A stretch of 64,000 nt of DNA, from NCBI GenBank assembly GCA_965250245.1, contig OZ252296.1, positions 2,728,001 through 2,792,000 on the forward strand. Direction: 5' to 3'. Source of the DNA: JABDIP01 sp965250245. Its GTDB lineage: Bacteria > Pseudomonadota > Alphaproteobacteria > DSM-16000 > Inquilinaceae. Under the pieces are notes generated by a model. The model was not told where the DNA came from. It did not search any database and worked only from the letters and a program-made list of their open reading frames with translations. Of the stretch, positions 10,357 to 18,618 are shown piece after piece. Position 1 is the stretch's first letter. Each line of letters starts with the position of its first letter. Both the position numbers and the translations under genes were made by a program.

Positions 10357-10959
10357 ATGCCGGACAACGACGATGTGGATATCGAAGGCCGGGAGACCTG
10401 CTACCAGGGGTTCTTCCGGATGGACCGGCTGCGGCTGCGGCATGGCCGCTACGATGGTGGCTGGACGCCGACCCTGACCCGGGAGGTGCTGCTGCGCGGG
10501 CTGGCGGTGGCCGTGGTGCCCTACGATCCGGTGCGCGACGAGGTGGTGCTGATCGAGCAGTTCCGGGCCGGCGCGCTGGTCGCAGGCGAACCGGCCTGGA
10601 TGGTCGAGATCGTCGCCGGCATGGCCCATGAGGGCGAGGATCCTGAAGCGGTGGCGCGCCGGGAAACGCTGGAGGAGACCGGGCTCGAGATCGGTGCCAT
10701 GGAGCCGGTCGCCCGCTTCATGCCGAGCCCCGGCGGCTCGTCGGAGGTGGTGCAGGTCTATGTCGGCCAGGTCGATTCCGACGGCGCCGGCGGCTATCAC
10801 GGCGTCGAGGACGAAGGCGAGGACATCCGCGTCTTCCGGCTGCCGGCGGAGGAGGCGTTCGGGATGCTCGACGACGGCCGGATCGACACGGCGATCACCC
10901 TGGTCGGGCTGTATTGGCTGGTCCGCAATCGCGAGGCCCTGCGCGCGCGCTGGCGGTGA
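10357..10959 (+). CDS. nudF: Nudix hydrolase, ADP-ribose pyrophosphatase type
   Basis: Hydrolase of nucleoside-diphosphate sugars, 200 residues, cytosolic, close to the length of NudF. The full Nudix box GX5EX7REUXEEXGU is present (about residues 91-113: GMAHEGEDPEAVARRE continuing as TLEETGL). It is followed by FMPSPGGSSE, typical of the ADP-ribose branch, which cleaves ADP-ribose to AMP and ribose 5-phosphate. The ATG at 10357 was chosen because the upstream frame is repeat-like and Arg/Pro-rich. It precedes cysK by 89 bases, so it may be its own unit. Confidence 0.85.
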   Translation: MPDNDDVDIEGRETCYQGFFRMDRLRLRHGRYDGGWTPTLTREVLLRGLAVAVVPYDPVRDEVVLIEQFRAGALVAGEPAWMVEIVAGMAHEGEDPEAVARRETLEETGLEIGAMEPVARFMPSPGGSSEVVQVYVGQVDSDGAGGYHGVEDEGEDIRVFRLPAEEAFGMLDDGRIDTAITLVGLYWLVRNREALRARWR

Positions 10960-11048
10960 TTGTCCGCAGACGTTCGATGCCTTGTGACCGGCCGGGCCAA
11001 GGCGCTAGGTTCGGGTCGAACACGGTTCCCAAGGGGGAGGATTAAAGG

Positions 11049-12056
11049 GTGGCAGATATCCGGGACGGTCTGGTCGGCGCAATCGGCAACACGCCGCTGA
11101 TCCGCCTCAAGCGCGCATCGGAGGAGACCGGCTGCGAGATCCTCGGCAAGGCCGAGTTCCTCAACCCGGGCAGCTCGGTCAAGGACCGGGCCGCCAAGTT
11201 CATCATCCTGGATGCCGAAGAGCGCGGCGTGCTCAAGCCCGGCGGCACCATCGTCGAGGGCACGGCCGGCAATACCGGCATCGGCCTGGCGCTGGTCGCC
11301 GCCGCCCGGGGCTACAAGACGGTCATCGTCATCCCGGAGACCCAGAGCCAGGAGAAGAAGGACATGCTGCGCCTGTGCGGCGCGGAGCTGCGCGAGGTCC
11401 CGGCCAAGCCGTTTCGCGACCCCGGCAACTATGTCCATGTCGCCACCCGGCTGGCGGCGGAGCTGAACGAGACCGACCCGAACGGCGTGCTCTACGCCAA
11501 CCAGTGGGACAACACCGCCAACCGCCGGGCCCATATCGAAGGCACGGCGCCGGAGATCTGGGACCAGACCGACGGCAAGGTCGACGGCTTCATCTGCGCC
11601 GTCGGCACCGGCGGCACCCTGACCGGCGTCGCCATGGGCCTGCGCGAGCGCAAGAAGGATATCGTCATCGGCCTCGCCGACCCGATGGGCGCGGCGCTCT
11701 ACAGCCATTTCACCACCGGCGAGATGAAATCTTCCGGCAGCTCGATCACCGAGGGCATCGGCCAGGGCCGCATCACCGGCAATCTGGAGGGGCTGGAGGT
11801 GGACGAGCCGTTCCAGATCCCGGACGAGGAAGGGATCCCGGTCTGCTTCGACCTGCTGGAGCACGAGGGGCTGTGCCTGGGCAGTTCCAGCGGCATCAAC
11901 GTCGCCGGCGCCATCCGCCTGGCCAAGAAGATGGGCCCCGGCCACACCATCGTGACCATCCTCTGCGATTTCGGCACCCGCTATCAGTCCAAGCTGTTCA
12001 ACCCGGCCTTCCTGCGCGAGAAGGGTCTGCCGGTGCCGCGCTGGCTGGAGGGCTGA
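11049..12056 (+). CDS. cysK: Cysteine synthase (O-acetylserine sulfhydrylase)
   Basis: PLP enzyme that makes cysteine from O-acetylserine and sulfide; 335 residues, slightly longer than E. coli CysK. The start is GTG at 11049, preceded by AGGGGGAGGATT, a strong ribosome site. Motifs: IGNTPLIRL near the N-terminus, the PLP lysine in NPGSSVKDR, the substrate loop EGTAGNTGIG, the phosphate-binding GTGGTLTG and the late SSSGIN. It is followed after 6 bases by alaX, and with sseA downstream forms a sulfur-related cluster. Some relatives act on other O-activated serines. Confidence 0.92.
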   Translation: MADIRDGLVGAIGNTPLIRLKRASEETGCEILGKAEFLNPGSSVKDRAAKFIILDAEERGVLKPGGTIVEGTAGNTGIGLALVAAARGYKTVIVIPETQSQEKKDMLRLCGAELREVPAKPFRDPGNYVHVATRLAAELNETDPNGVLYANQWDNTANRRAHIEGTAPEIWDQTDGKVDGFICAVGTGGTLTGVAMGLRERKKDIVIGLADPMGAALYSHFTTGEMKSSGSSITEGIGQGRITGNLEGLEVDEPFQIPDEEGIPVCFDLLEHEGLCLGSSSGINVAGAIRLAKKMGPGHTIVTILCDFGTRYQSKLFNPAFLREKGLPVPRWLEG

Positions 12057-12062
12057 ACGGTC

Positions 12063-12782
12063 ATGACCCTGCTGTTCCGCGACGACGCCTATCTGAAATC
12101 CTGCACCGCCACGGTGACCGCCGCCGCCGACGGCCAGATCGCGCTCGACCAGACCGTCTTCTATCCCATGGGCGGCGGCCAGCCCGGCGACACCGGCCGG
12201 CTGCGCTGGGATGGCGGCGAGGTCCGCATCGTCGACGCCCGCAAGGGCGACGGTCCCGACGCGGTCCTGCACATCGCCGAGGAGGGGGCCGCCCTGCCCG
12301 CCCCGGGCACGCAGGTCGAGGCCGAGATCGACTGGGACCGGCGCCACCGGCTGATGCGCATGCACACCGCCATGCACCTGCTCTGCTCGATCGTCGAGGG
12401 CGACGTGACCGGCGGCCAGGTGGGCGCGGAGAAGAGCCGGCTCGACTTCAACGTGCCGGCCGGCGCGCTCGACAAGGAGGCGATCGGCGCGGCGCTCAAC
12501 GAGCTGGTCGCCGCGGCCCTGCCCGTCCAGCCGCGCTGGATCACCGATGAGGAACTGGCCGCGCGACCGGAGCTGGTGCGCACCATGTCGGTCAAGCCTC
12601 CCACCGGCAGCGGCAAGGTCCGCCTGATGCTGATCGGCGACGAGGCATCCCCGGCCGACTTCCAGCCCTGCGGCGGCACCCATGTCGCCAACACCGGCGA
12701 GATCGGCGCGCTGAGGATCGGCAAGATCGAGAACAAGGGCCGCCAGAACCGCCGGGTCAACATCCTGCTGGACGAGGGATAG
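12063..12782 (+). CDS. alaX: Alanyl-tRNA editing protein AlaX
   Basis: Free-standing trans-editing hydrolase, 239 residues, that removes Ser or Gly wrongly charged to tRNA-Ala. It matches the editing half of AlaRS. The zinc ligands are in HTAMHLL (about residue 100) and in CGGTHV (about residue 203), and the N-terminal part carries TVFYPMGGGQPGD, the usual Gly-rich loop. It starts 6 bases after cysK and is clearly co-transcribed with it. That link may be chance or may reflect serine-derived metabolism. Confidence 0.93.
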   Translation: MTLLFRDDAYLKSCTATVTAAADGQIALDQTVFYPMGGGQPGDTGRLRWDGGEVRIVDARKGDGPDAVLHIAEEGAALPAPGTQVEAEIDWDRRHRLMRMHTAMHLLCSIVEGDVTGGQVGAEKSRLDFNVPAGALDKEAIGAALNELVAAALPVQPRWITDEELAARPELVRTMSVKPPTGSGKVRLMLIGDEASPADFQPCGGTHVANTGEIGALRIGKIENKGRQNRRVNILLDEG

Positions 12783-12810
12783 CGTGAAGCACGCTGCATT
12801 CAGTGCTGAA

Positions 12811-12935
12811 GCCCTCACCCGGCTCGCCATCGCTCGCCACCCTCTCCCTGGGGGAGAGGGACATCACAAGCGCCGACCGCATAACCCTCTCCCCCTGGGA
12901 GAGGGTGGACAGCCGAAGGCTGGCCGGGTGAGGGC
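12811..12935. repeat. Dispersed palindromic repeat (family A, copy 1)
   Basis: The 183-base gap between alaX and sseA is mostly a palindromic element. The outer arms are GCCCTCACCCGGC (start) and GCCGGGTGAGGGC (end). Inside are two CCCTCTCCC...GGGAGAGGG hairpins. A second copy lies at 48179-48300 inside the thi operon. It looks like the REP-like elements scattered through Rhodospirillales-type genomes, and no coding potential is seen. Confidence 0.8.
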
Positions 12936-12965
12936 CGAGCGCAGTTCGAAGAATCGGAGCCGGCG

Positions 12966-13823
12966 ATGACCCTACCCGGCCCGCTGGTCGACACCGCCTG
13001 GCTGGCGGCGCATCTGGATGACCCGTCGGTGCGGGTGGTCGACTCCACCTATTTCATGCCGGATTCCGGCCGGGATGCACGGGCCGAGTACGCGGCGGCG
13101 CATATCCCCGGCGCGGTCTTCTTCGACATCGACGCGATCGCCGATCCGAACAACTCCCTGCCCCATATGCTGCCGTCGCCGGATCGGTTCGCCGAGGCGG
13201 TCGGCGCGCTGGGCATCGGCAGCGAGCACATGGTTGTCAGCTACGACGTGCACGGCCTGTTCAGCGCAGCGCGGGCCTGGTGGATGTTCCGGGTCTTCGG
13301 GCATGGCCGGGTGGCGGTGCTGGATGGCGGCCTGCCTCGCTGGACCGGCGACGGGCATCCGACCAGCGATGCACCGGTCGCGCATCCGCCGGCGCGGTTC
13401 GAGGCACGGTTCCGGCCAGAGTTGGTGCGCTCGGCTGACGATTTGCTCGCCAATCTTGGCTCAGGCGCGGACCGCGTCGTCGATGTCCGCTCGCCCGGCC
13501 GCTTCGAGGGCAGCGAGCCGGAGCCGCGGCCGGAGAGCCGGTCCGGCCACATCCCCGGCAGCGCCAACCTGCACTACGCCACGCTGATCGACCCGGAGAC
13601 CCGCAAGCTGTTGGACCCGGCCGCGCTAAACGCACGGTTCGCGGAAACCGGCCTCAGCGGCGACGGCCCCTTCGTGGCGAGCTGCGGCAGCGGCGTGACC
13701 GCCTGCATCTTCGCGCTCGCCAAGCAGGTCACCGGCCACGACGCGGTCGCCGTCTATGACGGTTCCTGGACCGAATGGGGCGGCCGCGCCGACCTGCCGC
13801 TCGAGACAGGACCCAGCCGCTAG
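12966..13823 (+). CDS. sseA: 3-mercaptopyruvate sulfurtransferase
   Basis: Two-domain rhodanese, 285 residues, typical of SseA. The N-terminal inactive domain carries VRVVDSTYFMP, and the C-terminal domain has VVDVRSPGRFEG and the active-site loop CGSGVTA. CGSGVT is the mercaptopyruvate-type loop rather than the thiosulfate CRKG(V/I)T loop. It transfers sulfur from 3-mercaptopyruvate to thiols or cyanide. The repeat element separates it from alaX, and the GNAT gene follows after 7 bases, so sseA, the GNAT gene and the M24 gene probably share a transcript. Confidence 0.92.
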   Translation: MTLPGPLVDTAWLAAHLDDPSVRVVDSTYFMPDSGRDARAEYAAAHIPGAVFFDIDAIADPNNSLPHMLPSPDRFAEAVGALGIGSEHMVVSYDVHGLFSAARAWWMFRVFGHGRVAVLDGGLPRWTGDGHPTSDAPVAHPPARFEARFRPELVRSADDLLANLGSGADRVVDVRSPGRFEGSEPEPRPESRSGHIPGSANLHYATLIDPETRKLLDPAALNARFAETGLSGDGPFVASCGSGVTACIFALAKQVTGHDAVAVYDGSWTEWGGRADLPLETGPSR

Positions 13824-13830
13824 GGATTCC

Positions 13831-14430
13831 ATGGCCCGCAAACCGACGAAGAGCAAGACCGCCGGCAAGCTCAAGGTCACCGTCACCCATCTGGAGATGA
13901 CGGCGCCGCCGACCCATCGGCCGGTGCCGACGCCGCTGGCCAAGGTGGCGCTGCTGGAGGCGGAACAGCCGACGGTGTCGTTCTACCGCTACCTCTACAA
14001 CACGGTCGGCGAGGACTGGCTGTGGGGCGACAGGCGCGAGCTGAGCGACACCATGTTGAAGGCGATCATCCATGATGAGCGCTGCACCGTGCTGGTGCTG
14101 TACCGCGCCGGCGTGCCGGCCGGGTTCGCCGAGCTGTTCAGGGGCGAGGAGCATACGACCGAGCTCAGCTATTTCGGCCTGATCCCGGATTTCGTCGGCC
14201 AGGGGATGGGGCGCTACCTGCTGCAGGCGGCGATCGAGCGGGCCTGGCGCGACGAGCCGCGGCGGCTGGTGGTCGAGACCTGCACCCTGGACCACCCGCG
14301 CGCCCTCACCCTCTATCAATGGGCCGGGTTCCGGCCCTTCGCGCAGCAGGAGGTGCTGCGCGACGACCCGCGCATCCTGGGCCTGATCCCCAAGACCGTC
14401 GCGCCGCAACATCCGATCGGGGCGGCGTGA
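13831..14430 (+). CDS. GNAT family N-acetyltransferase
   Basis: Acetyl-CoA-dependent N-acetyltransferase, 199 residues. The GNAT acetyl-CoA loop is GLIPDFVGQGMGRYLL (about residues 117-132, matching Q/RxxGxG/A), followed by TLDHPRALTLYQWAGFR, the usual C-terminal helix and strand. The N-terminal 35 residues are Lys/Thr/Pro-rich and probably flexible. The start ATG at 13831 is 7 bases after the sseA stop. Its stop overlaps the GTG start of the M24 gene in GTGA, so the two are translationally coupled. The substrate is unknown. Confidence 0.88.
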   Translation: MARKPTKSKTAGKLKVTVTHLEMTAPPTHRPVPTPLAKVALLEAEQPTVSFYRYLYNTVGEDWLWGDRRELSDTMLKAIIHDERCTVLVLYRAGVPAGFAELFRGEEHTTELSYFGLIPDFVGQGMGRYLLQAAIERAWRDEPRRLVVETCTLDHPRALTLYQWAGFRPFAQQEVLRDDPRILGLIPKTVAPQHPIGAA

Positions 14431-15686
14431 CGACCCTCGACTGGCACGGCGAACGCAGCGGCCTGGACGATCTGCGGCTGCTGGACCGCTGTGCGGAGCA
14501 GGACGGGATCGACCATGTGGCGGTCCGCCGCTACCGCCAGGACCGGGTGCGGACCGAGATGGCCAAGCGCGATATCGCCGCCTGCATGCTGTTCGATCCG
14601 GTCAACATCCGCTACGCGTCGGGCGCCCGCAACATGCAGGTGTTCAGCCAGCGCAACCCGGCGCGCTATCTGCTGCTGCCGGCCGAGGGGCCGGTCATCC
14701 TGTTCGAGTTCACCGGCTGCATGCATCTGGCAGACGGGCTGGAGACCATCGACGCGGTACGCCCGGCGATCACCGCCAGCTTTGTCGCCGCCGGCCCCGA
14801 TATCGCCGAGCGCGAGCGGCACTGGGCGCGGGAGATCGCGACCGTCCTGCGCGAGGCCGGCTGCGCCGGCGGGCGCATCGGCATCGAGCGGGTCAATGCC
14901 GGCGCCGCGGCCGCCCTGGCCGGGCAAGGCATTACCCTGGTCGACGCGCAGGAGCCGGTGGAGATGGCGCGGGCGATCAAGTCGCCGGAGGAGATCGCCT
15001 GCATCCGCCAGTCCCTGGCGGCGACGGCGGTCGCGGTGGCCCGCCTGCGCCAGGCGGTGCGGCCGGGGATCACCGAGGCGGAACTCTGGTCGGTGCTGCA
15101 CCAGGCGGTCATCGCCCAGGGCGGCGATTATGTGGAGACACGGCTGCTGAACTCCGGCCCGCGCACCAATCCCTGGTTCCAGGAATGCGGCGGCCGGGTA
15201 ATCGGCCGCAACGAGCTGATCGCGCTCGATACCGACGTGGTCGGCTGCCACGGCTACTACAGCGACTTCTCCCGCACCTTTCATTCCGGCCCCGACGCGC
15301 CCACCGACGCGCAGCGGGCGCTCTACCGGATCGCCCATGAGCAACTGCACCACAACATGGCGATCCTGAAGCCGGGGCTGAGCTTCCGGGAGTATTCGGA
15401 AGCGGCCTGGACGATCCCCGAGTGCTATGTCGCCAACCGCTACTACCTCTCCGCCCATGGCTGCGGCATGACCGGCGAGTACCCCTATCTCTACCACCGC
15501 ATGGATTTCCCCGACGCCGGCTATGACGGCGTCATCGAGCCGGGCATGACCCTGTGTGTCGAAAGCTTCATCGGCGAAGAGAACGGCGACGAGGGCGTCA
15601 AGCTCGAACAGCAGGTGCTGATCACCGAGACCGGAACCGAGCTGCTGTCGACCTTCCCTTTCGAGGATGCCCTGCTGGAAGCCTAG
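14427..15686 (+). CDS. M24 metallopeptidase-fold protein of the DddP-like group
   Basis: Protein of 419 residues with a creatinase N-terminal domain (DPVNIRYASGARNMQ) and a pita-bread metal domain. It resembles the DMSP lyase DddP more than Xaa-Pro peptidases: ETRLLNSGPRTNPWFQECG and KLEQQVLITETG are nearly as I remember them in DddP. The six metal ligands are all present: Asp268, Asp270, Asp280, His344, Glu379 and Glu394. The residue matching the proposed DddP catalytic base Asp377 is Gly350 here, within HGCGMTGEYP. Lyase activity is thus doubtful, and a peptidase or another lyase is equally possible. GTG start overlaps the GNAT stop. Confidence 0.7.
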   Translation: MTTLDWHGERSGLDDLRLLDRCAEQDGIDHVAVRRYRQDRVRTEMAKRDIAACMLFDPVNIRYASGARNMQVFSQRNPARYLLLPAEGPVILFEFTGCMHLADGLETIDAVRPAITASFVAAGPDIAERERHWAREIATVLREAGCAGGRIGIERVNAGAAAALAGQGITLVDAQEPVEMARAIKSPEEIACIRQSLAATAVAVARLRQAVRPGITEAELWSVLHQAVIAQGGDYVETRLLNSGPRTNPWFQECGGRVIGRNELIALDTDVVGCHGYYSDFSRTFHSGPDAPTDAQRALYRIAHEQLHHNMAILKPGLSFREYSEAAWTIPECYVANRYYLSAHGCGMTGEYPYLYHRMDFPDAGYDGVIEPGMTLCVESFIGEENGDEGVKLEQQVLITETGTELLSTFPFEDALLEA

Positions 15687-15688
15687 CC

Positions 15689-16681
15689 ATGAGTAGCGCG
15701 ATACGGAGATACGCCGCTGCCCTGGCGCTGCTGTCGGGTTTCGCGGCATCCGGCTGCGTAGGCCAGGTGCCCGTGTCGGACGATGGCACCGGCACTCCAA
15801 CTCCGGTCTTCCGCGCAGGCCTGCAGGAGCGCGCCTTCCGGCTCGATGGCCTTGATCGCTCCTATCTGCTCTACATCCCGTCGTCCCTGGCCGAGAATCG
15901 GCAGGAGGCGCGGCCACTGGTGCTGATGATCCATGGCGGCGGCGGCAATGCCCGTCAGACGCCGCGCTTCACCAACCGGCGCTGGATCGCGCTTGCCGAC
16001 GAGTTCGGGTTCTACCTTGCCTATCCGAACGCCTATGACCGGTTCTGGGATTTCGGCGAGGGCCGCACCTCCGCACGGCTGGCCCCCCGGGTCGACGACC
16101 GCGCCTATTTCGGCACCCTGCTTGACGAGCTGACCGGCACCCTGCCCATCGACCGGGACCGGGTGTTTTCCACAGGTATCTCCCGTGGCGGACAGGCATC
16201 GTTCTTCCTCGCCTGCATTTTCCCGGGCCGCATCCGGGCGATCGCCCCGATCGCCATGTCGCTGCCGGACTTCCTGGAGGATGACTGCCGCCGGCAGGCG
16301 CCGCCGGTCGGCCTCGCGGTGATCAACGGCACGGAAGATCCGCTGGTCCCCTATGACGGCGGCTGGATCACCTTCGGCAACGACCGCCGGGACATCGTGC
16401 TCTCGACCGACGACACGATCGCCCTCTGGCGTCAGCGCAACGGCTGTGCCACCGCGCCGGACGGGGTGCGGACCATCGACACCGCCGATGACGGCATGGC
16501 CGTGATCCGCAGCGATTGGGAGACGTGCCGGAGCGCGCCGGTGGTGCTTTACCGGATCGAGGGCGGCGGCCACACCTTCCCGTCCGGCCGCCGCTCCTGG
16601 CTGGAGGTCATCGTCGGCCCGGTCAACCAGGACATCAACGGGGCCGACGAGGCCTGGGCGTTCTTCTCCCGCTTCGACTAG
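15689..16681 (+). CDS. Lipoprotein esterase, LpqC / polyhydroxybutyrate depolymerase family
   Basis: Alpha/beta hydrolase, 330 residues, with a lipoprotein signal (SGFAASGC, lipid Cys about residue 23), so it is anchored in the envelope. The oxyanion region is MIHGGGGNARQ. The nucleophile is in GISRGG, the acid in NGTEDPLVPYDGG, and the His in EGGGHTFPSG. This family includes PHB depolymerase-like and feruloyl or acetyl esterases that release products from polymeric or phenolic esters. It starts 2 bases after the M24 stop, so it ends that operon. The natural substrate cannot be assigned. Confidence 0.85.
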   Translation: MSSAIRRYAAALALLSGFAASGCVGQVPVSDDGTGTPTPVFRAGLQERAFRLDGLDRSYLLYIPSSLAENRQEARPLVLMIHGGGGNARQTPRFTNRRWIALADEFGFYLAYPNAYDRFWDFGEGRTSARLAPRVDDRAYFGTLLDELTGTLPIDRDRVFSTGISRGGQASFFLACIFPGRIRAIAPIAMSLPDFLEDDCRRQAPPVGLAVINGTEDPLVPYDGGWITFGNDRRDIVLSTDDTIALWRQRNGCATAPDGVRTIDTADDGMAVIRSDWETCRSAPVVLYRIEGGGHTFPSGRRSWLEVIVGPVNQDINGADEAWAFFSRFD

Positions 16682-16696
16682 AGCTGCCGCCCTGCC

Positions 16697-17461
16697 CTAG
16701 TGCGACAGGATCTGGCTGAGGAACAGCTTGGTGCGGTCCGATTGCGGGTTGTGGAAGAAGTCCTCGGGATTGTTCTGCTCGATGATCTCGCCGCCATCCA
16801 TGAACAGGACCCGGTTGGCCACGGCCCGCGCGAAGCCCATCTCGTGGGTCACGCAGAGCATGGTCATGCCCTCCCGCGCCAGCTCCATCATGGTGTCCAG
16901 CACCTCCTTGACCATCTCCGGATCGAGGGCCGAGGTCGGCTCATCGAACAGCATGATCTTCGGCTTCATGCACAGGCTGCGGGCGATCGCGACGCGCTGC
17001 TGCTGACCGCCGGAGAGCTGTCCCGGATACTTCTCCGCCTGCTCGGGGATCTTGACCCGCTCCAGGAAGTACATGGCCGTCTCCTCGGCCTCCTTCTTGG
17101 GCGTCTTGCGCACCCAGATCGGGGCCAGGGTCAGGTTCTGCAGCACCGTCAGATGCGGGAACAGGTTGAAGCTCTGGAACACCATGCCGACCTCGCGGCG
17201 GATGGCGTCGATGTTCTTCACATCGTTGTTGAGCGCGATCCCGTCGACGGTGATCAGCCCCCGCTGATACTCCTCCAGCCGGTTGATACAGCGGATCATG
17301 GTCGATTTACCCGAGCCCGACGGGCCGCAAATCACCAGCACCTCGCCCTTGTCGACGGCCAGGTTGATGTCCTTCAGCACATGGAAGTCGCCGTACCATT
17401 TGTGCATCGCCTGGATCAGGATGACGGGGTCTTCCGCGGTTGCGACGGCGGCATCTGTCAT
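16697..17461 (-). CDS. aapP: General amino acid ABC transporter ATPase
   Basis: ATPase of the Aap system, 254 residues. It has Walker A GPSGSGKST, signature LSGGQQQRVAIARSL, Walker B IMLFDEPTSALDPEMV and the switch His in THEMGF. The family imports a broad range of L-amino acids, especially acidic ones, and can also exchange them outward. It ends 15 bases from the convergent esterase gene and is the last gene of aapJQMP. The 30-base gap to aapM fits one transcript. Confidence 0.93.
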   Translation of the reverse strand: MTDAAVATAEDPVILIQAMHKWYGDFHVLKDINLAVDKGEVLVICGPSGSGKSTMIRCINRLEEYQRGLITVDGIALNNDVKNIDAIRREVGMVFQSFNLFPHLTVLQNLTLAPIWVRKTPKKEAEETAMYFLERVKIPEQAEKYPGQLSGGQQQRVAIARSLCMKPKIMLFDEPTSALDPEMVKEVLDTMMELAREGMTMLCVTHEMGFARAVANRVLFMDGGEIIEQNNPEDFFHNPQSDRTKLFLSQILSH

Positions 17462-17491
17462 TGTGTTGCCTTCCCTTGAGGTCCTGTCCGG

Positions 17492-18616
17492 TCAGCGCCG
17501 GTGGCTGGTGTTCAGCCTCTTCTCGAGGTTCTGCGAGTATCTCGACATGAAATAGCAGAAGCAGAAGTAGAGGATCGCGATGAACAGGTAGGATTCCTTG
17601 TAGAAACCGCGCCAGGCCGCATCGGTCAGCGCCGCCTTGGCGGTGCCCAGCAGATCGAACAGACCGATGATGATGACCAGCGAGGTGTCCTTGAAGAAAC
17701 CGATGAAGGTGTTGACGATCGGCGGGATCGAGATCTTCAGCGCCTGCGGCAGGATGATCAGCCGCATCTTCTGCCAGTATCCCAGCCCCAGAGCGTCGGC
17801 CGCCTCGTACTGTCCCTTCGGGATCGCCTGCAGCCCGCCCCGCACCACCTCCGCCAGATAGGCGGCGGCAAACAGGATGATGGCGACCTGCGCCCGCAGC
17901 AGCTTGTCGATCGTGATGCCGGTCGGCAGGAACAGCGGGAACATCACCGAGGCCATGAACAGCACGGTGATCAACGGCACGCCGCGCACCAGCTCGATGA
18001 AGCCCACGCATATGGTCTTCGCCGCCGGCAGGTCGGAGGTCCGGCCGAGGGCCAGCACGATCGACAGCGGGAAGGCGAAGACCAGCCCGATCACCGACAG
18101 CATCAGGGTCAGCGGCAGGCCGCCCCAATTGGTGTTCGGCACATGCTGCAGGCCCAGCACGCCGCCCCACATCAAGGTGCTCAGGACCACCAGGGCCACC
18201 GCCCATGCGATCCCCAACCAGAGCTTCCAGGCCCTGCGATCGCAGCTGATCAGGATCATGGCGACGAACAGGATCACCGAGATGGCCGGACGCCAGCGTT
18301 CCGCCGACGGGTAGGTCCCGAACAGGATCAGCCAGATCTTCTCGCGCAGGAACGCGTAGCAGAACCCACCGGCTGCCCGGCAGGCATCGGCGGACAGATC
18401 TCCGGTCTGGGGATCGCGAACGCCCCAGACCGCGTCCAGGAACAGCCAGTTGACCATCCCGATGAAGATCTGCACCAGGAAGACCAGCAGGACGATCGAG
18501 ATGATCGCGTTGGGGATGCTGTTGAACAGGTTGACCCGCAGCCAACCCACGATGCCGTGCGAGGTGACCGGTGGTCCGATCTCGGCGACGGCGGTGCCTT
18601 GCGATTGCTCAGCCAT
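17492..18616 (-). CDS. aapM: General amino acid ABC transporter permease
   Basis: Inner-membrane permease, 374 residues, with the long N-terminal extension and large insertion typical of AapM compared with the short HisM-type permeases. The EAA loop is EAADALGLGYWQKMRLIILP (about residues 285-305). The membrane core begins with LPLTLMLSVIGLVFAFPLSI. The start at 18616 (MAEQSQGTAVAEI) lies 2 bases after the aapQ stop, so the pair is coupled. Together with aapQ it forms the heterodimeric channel. Confidence 0.93.
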   Translation of the reverse strand: MAEQSQGTAVAEIGPPVTSHGIVGWLRVNLFNSIPNAIISIVLLVFLVQIFIGMVNWLFLDAVWGVRDPQTGDLSADACRAAGGFCYAFLREKIWLILFGTYPSAERWRPAISVILFVAMILISCDRRAWKLWLGIAWAVALVVLSTLMWGGVLGLQHVPNTNWGGLPLTLMLSVIGLVFAFPLSIVLALGRTSDLPAAKTICVGFIELVRGVPLITVLFMASVMFPLFLPTGITIDKLLRAQVAIILFAAAYLAEVVRGGLQAIPKGQYEAADALGLGYWQKMRLIILPQALKISIPPIVNTFIGFFKDTSLVIIIGLFDLLGTAKAALTDAAWRGFYKESYLFIAILYFCFCYFMSRYSQNLEKRLNTSHRR

Positions 18617-18618
18617 GG

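Noticed and set aside
9924..10367. Minus-strand frame of 147 codons in the large gap
   Set aside because: The C-terminal third reads somewhat protein-like, but there is no family match, no ribosome site I trust, and the ATTGTC repeats fall inside it.
10797..12830. Open frame of 677 codons on the minus strand
   Set aside because: Antisense to nudF, cysK and alaX, all with intact catalytic motifs. The composition is that of a reversed high-GC coding strand.
12811..12935. Possible CRISPR or tandem repeat
   Set aside because: The repeats are inverted, not direct, with no spacer units and no cas genes anywhere in the window.
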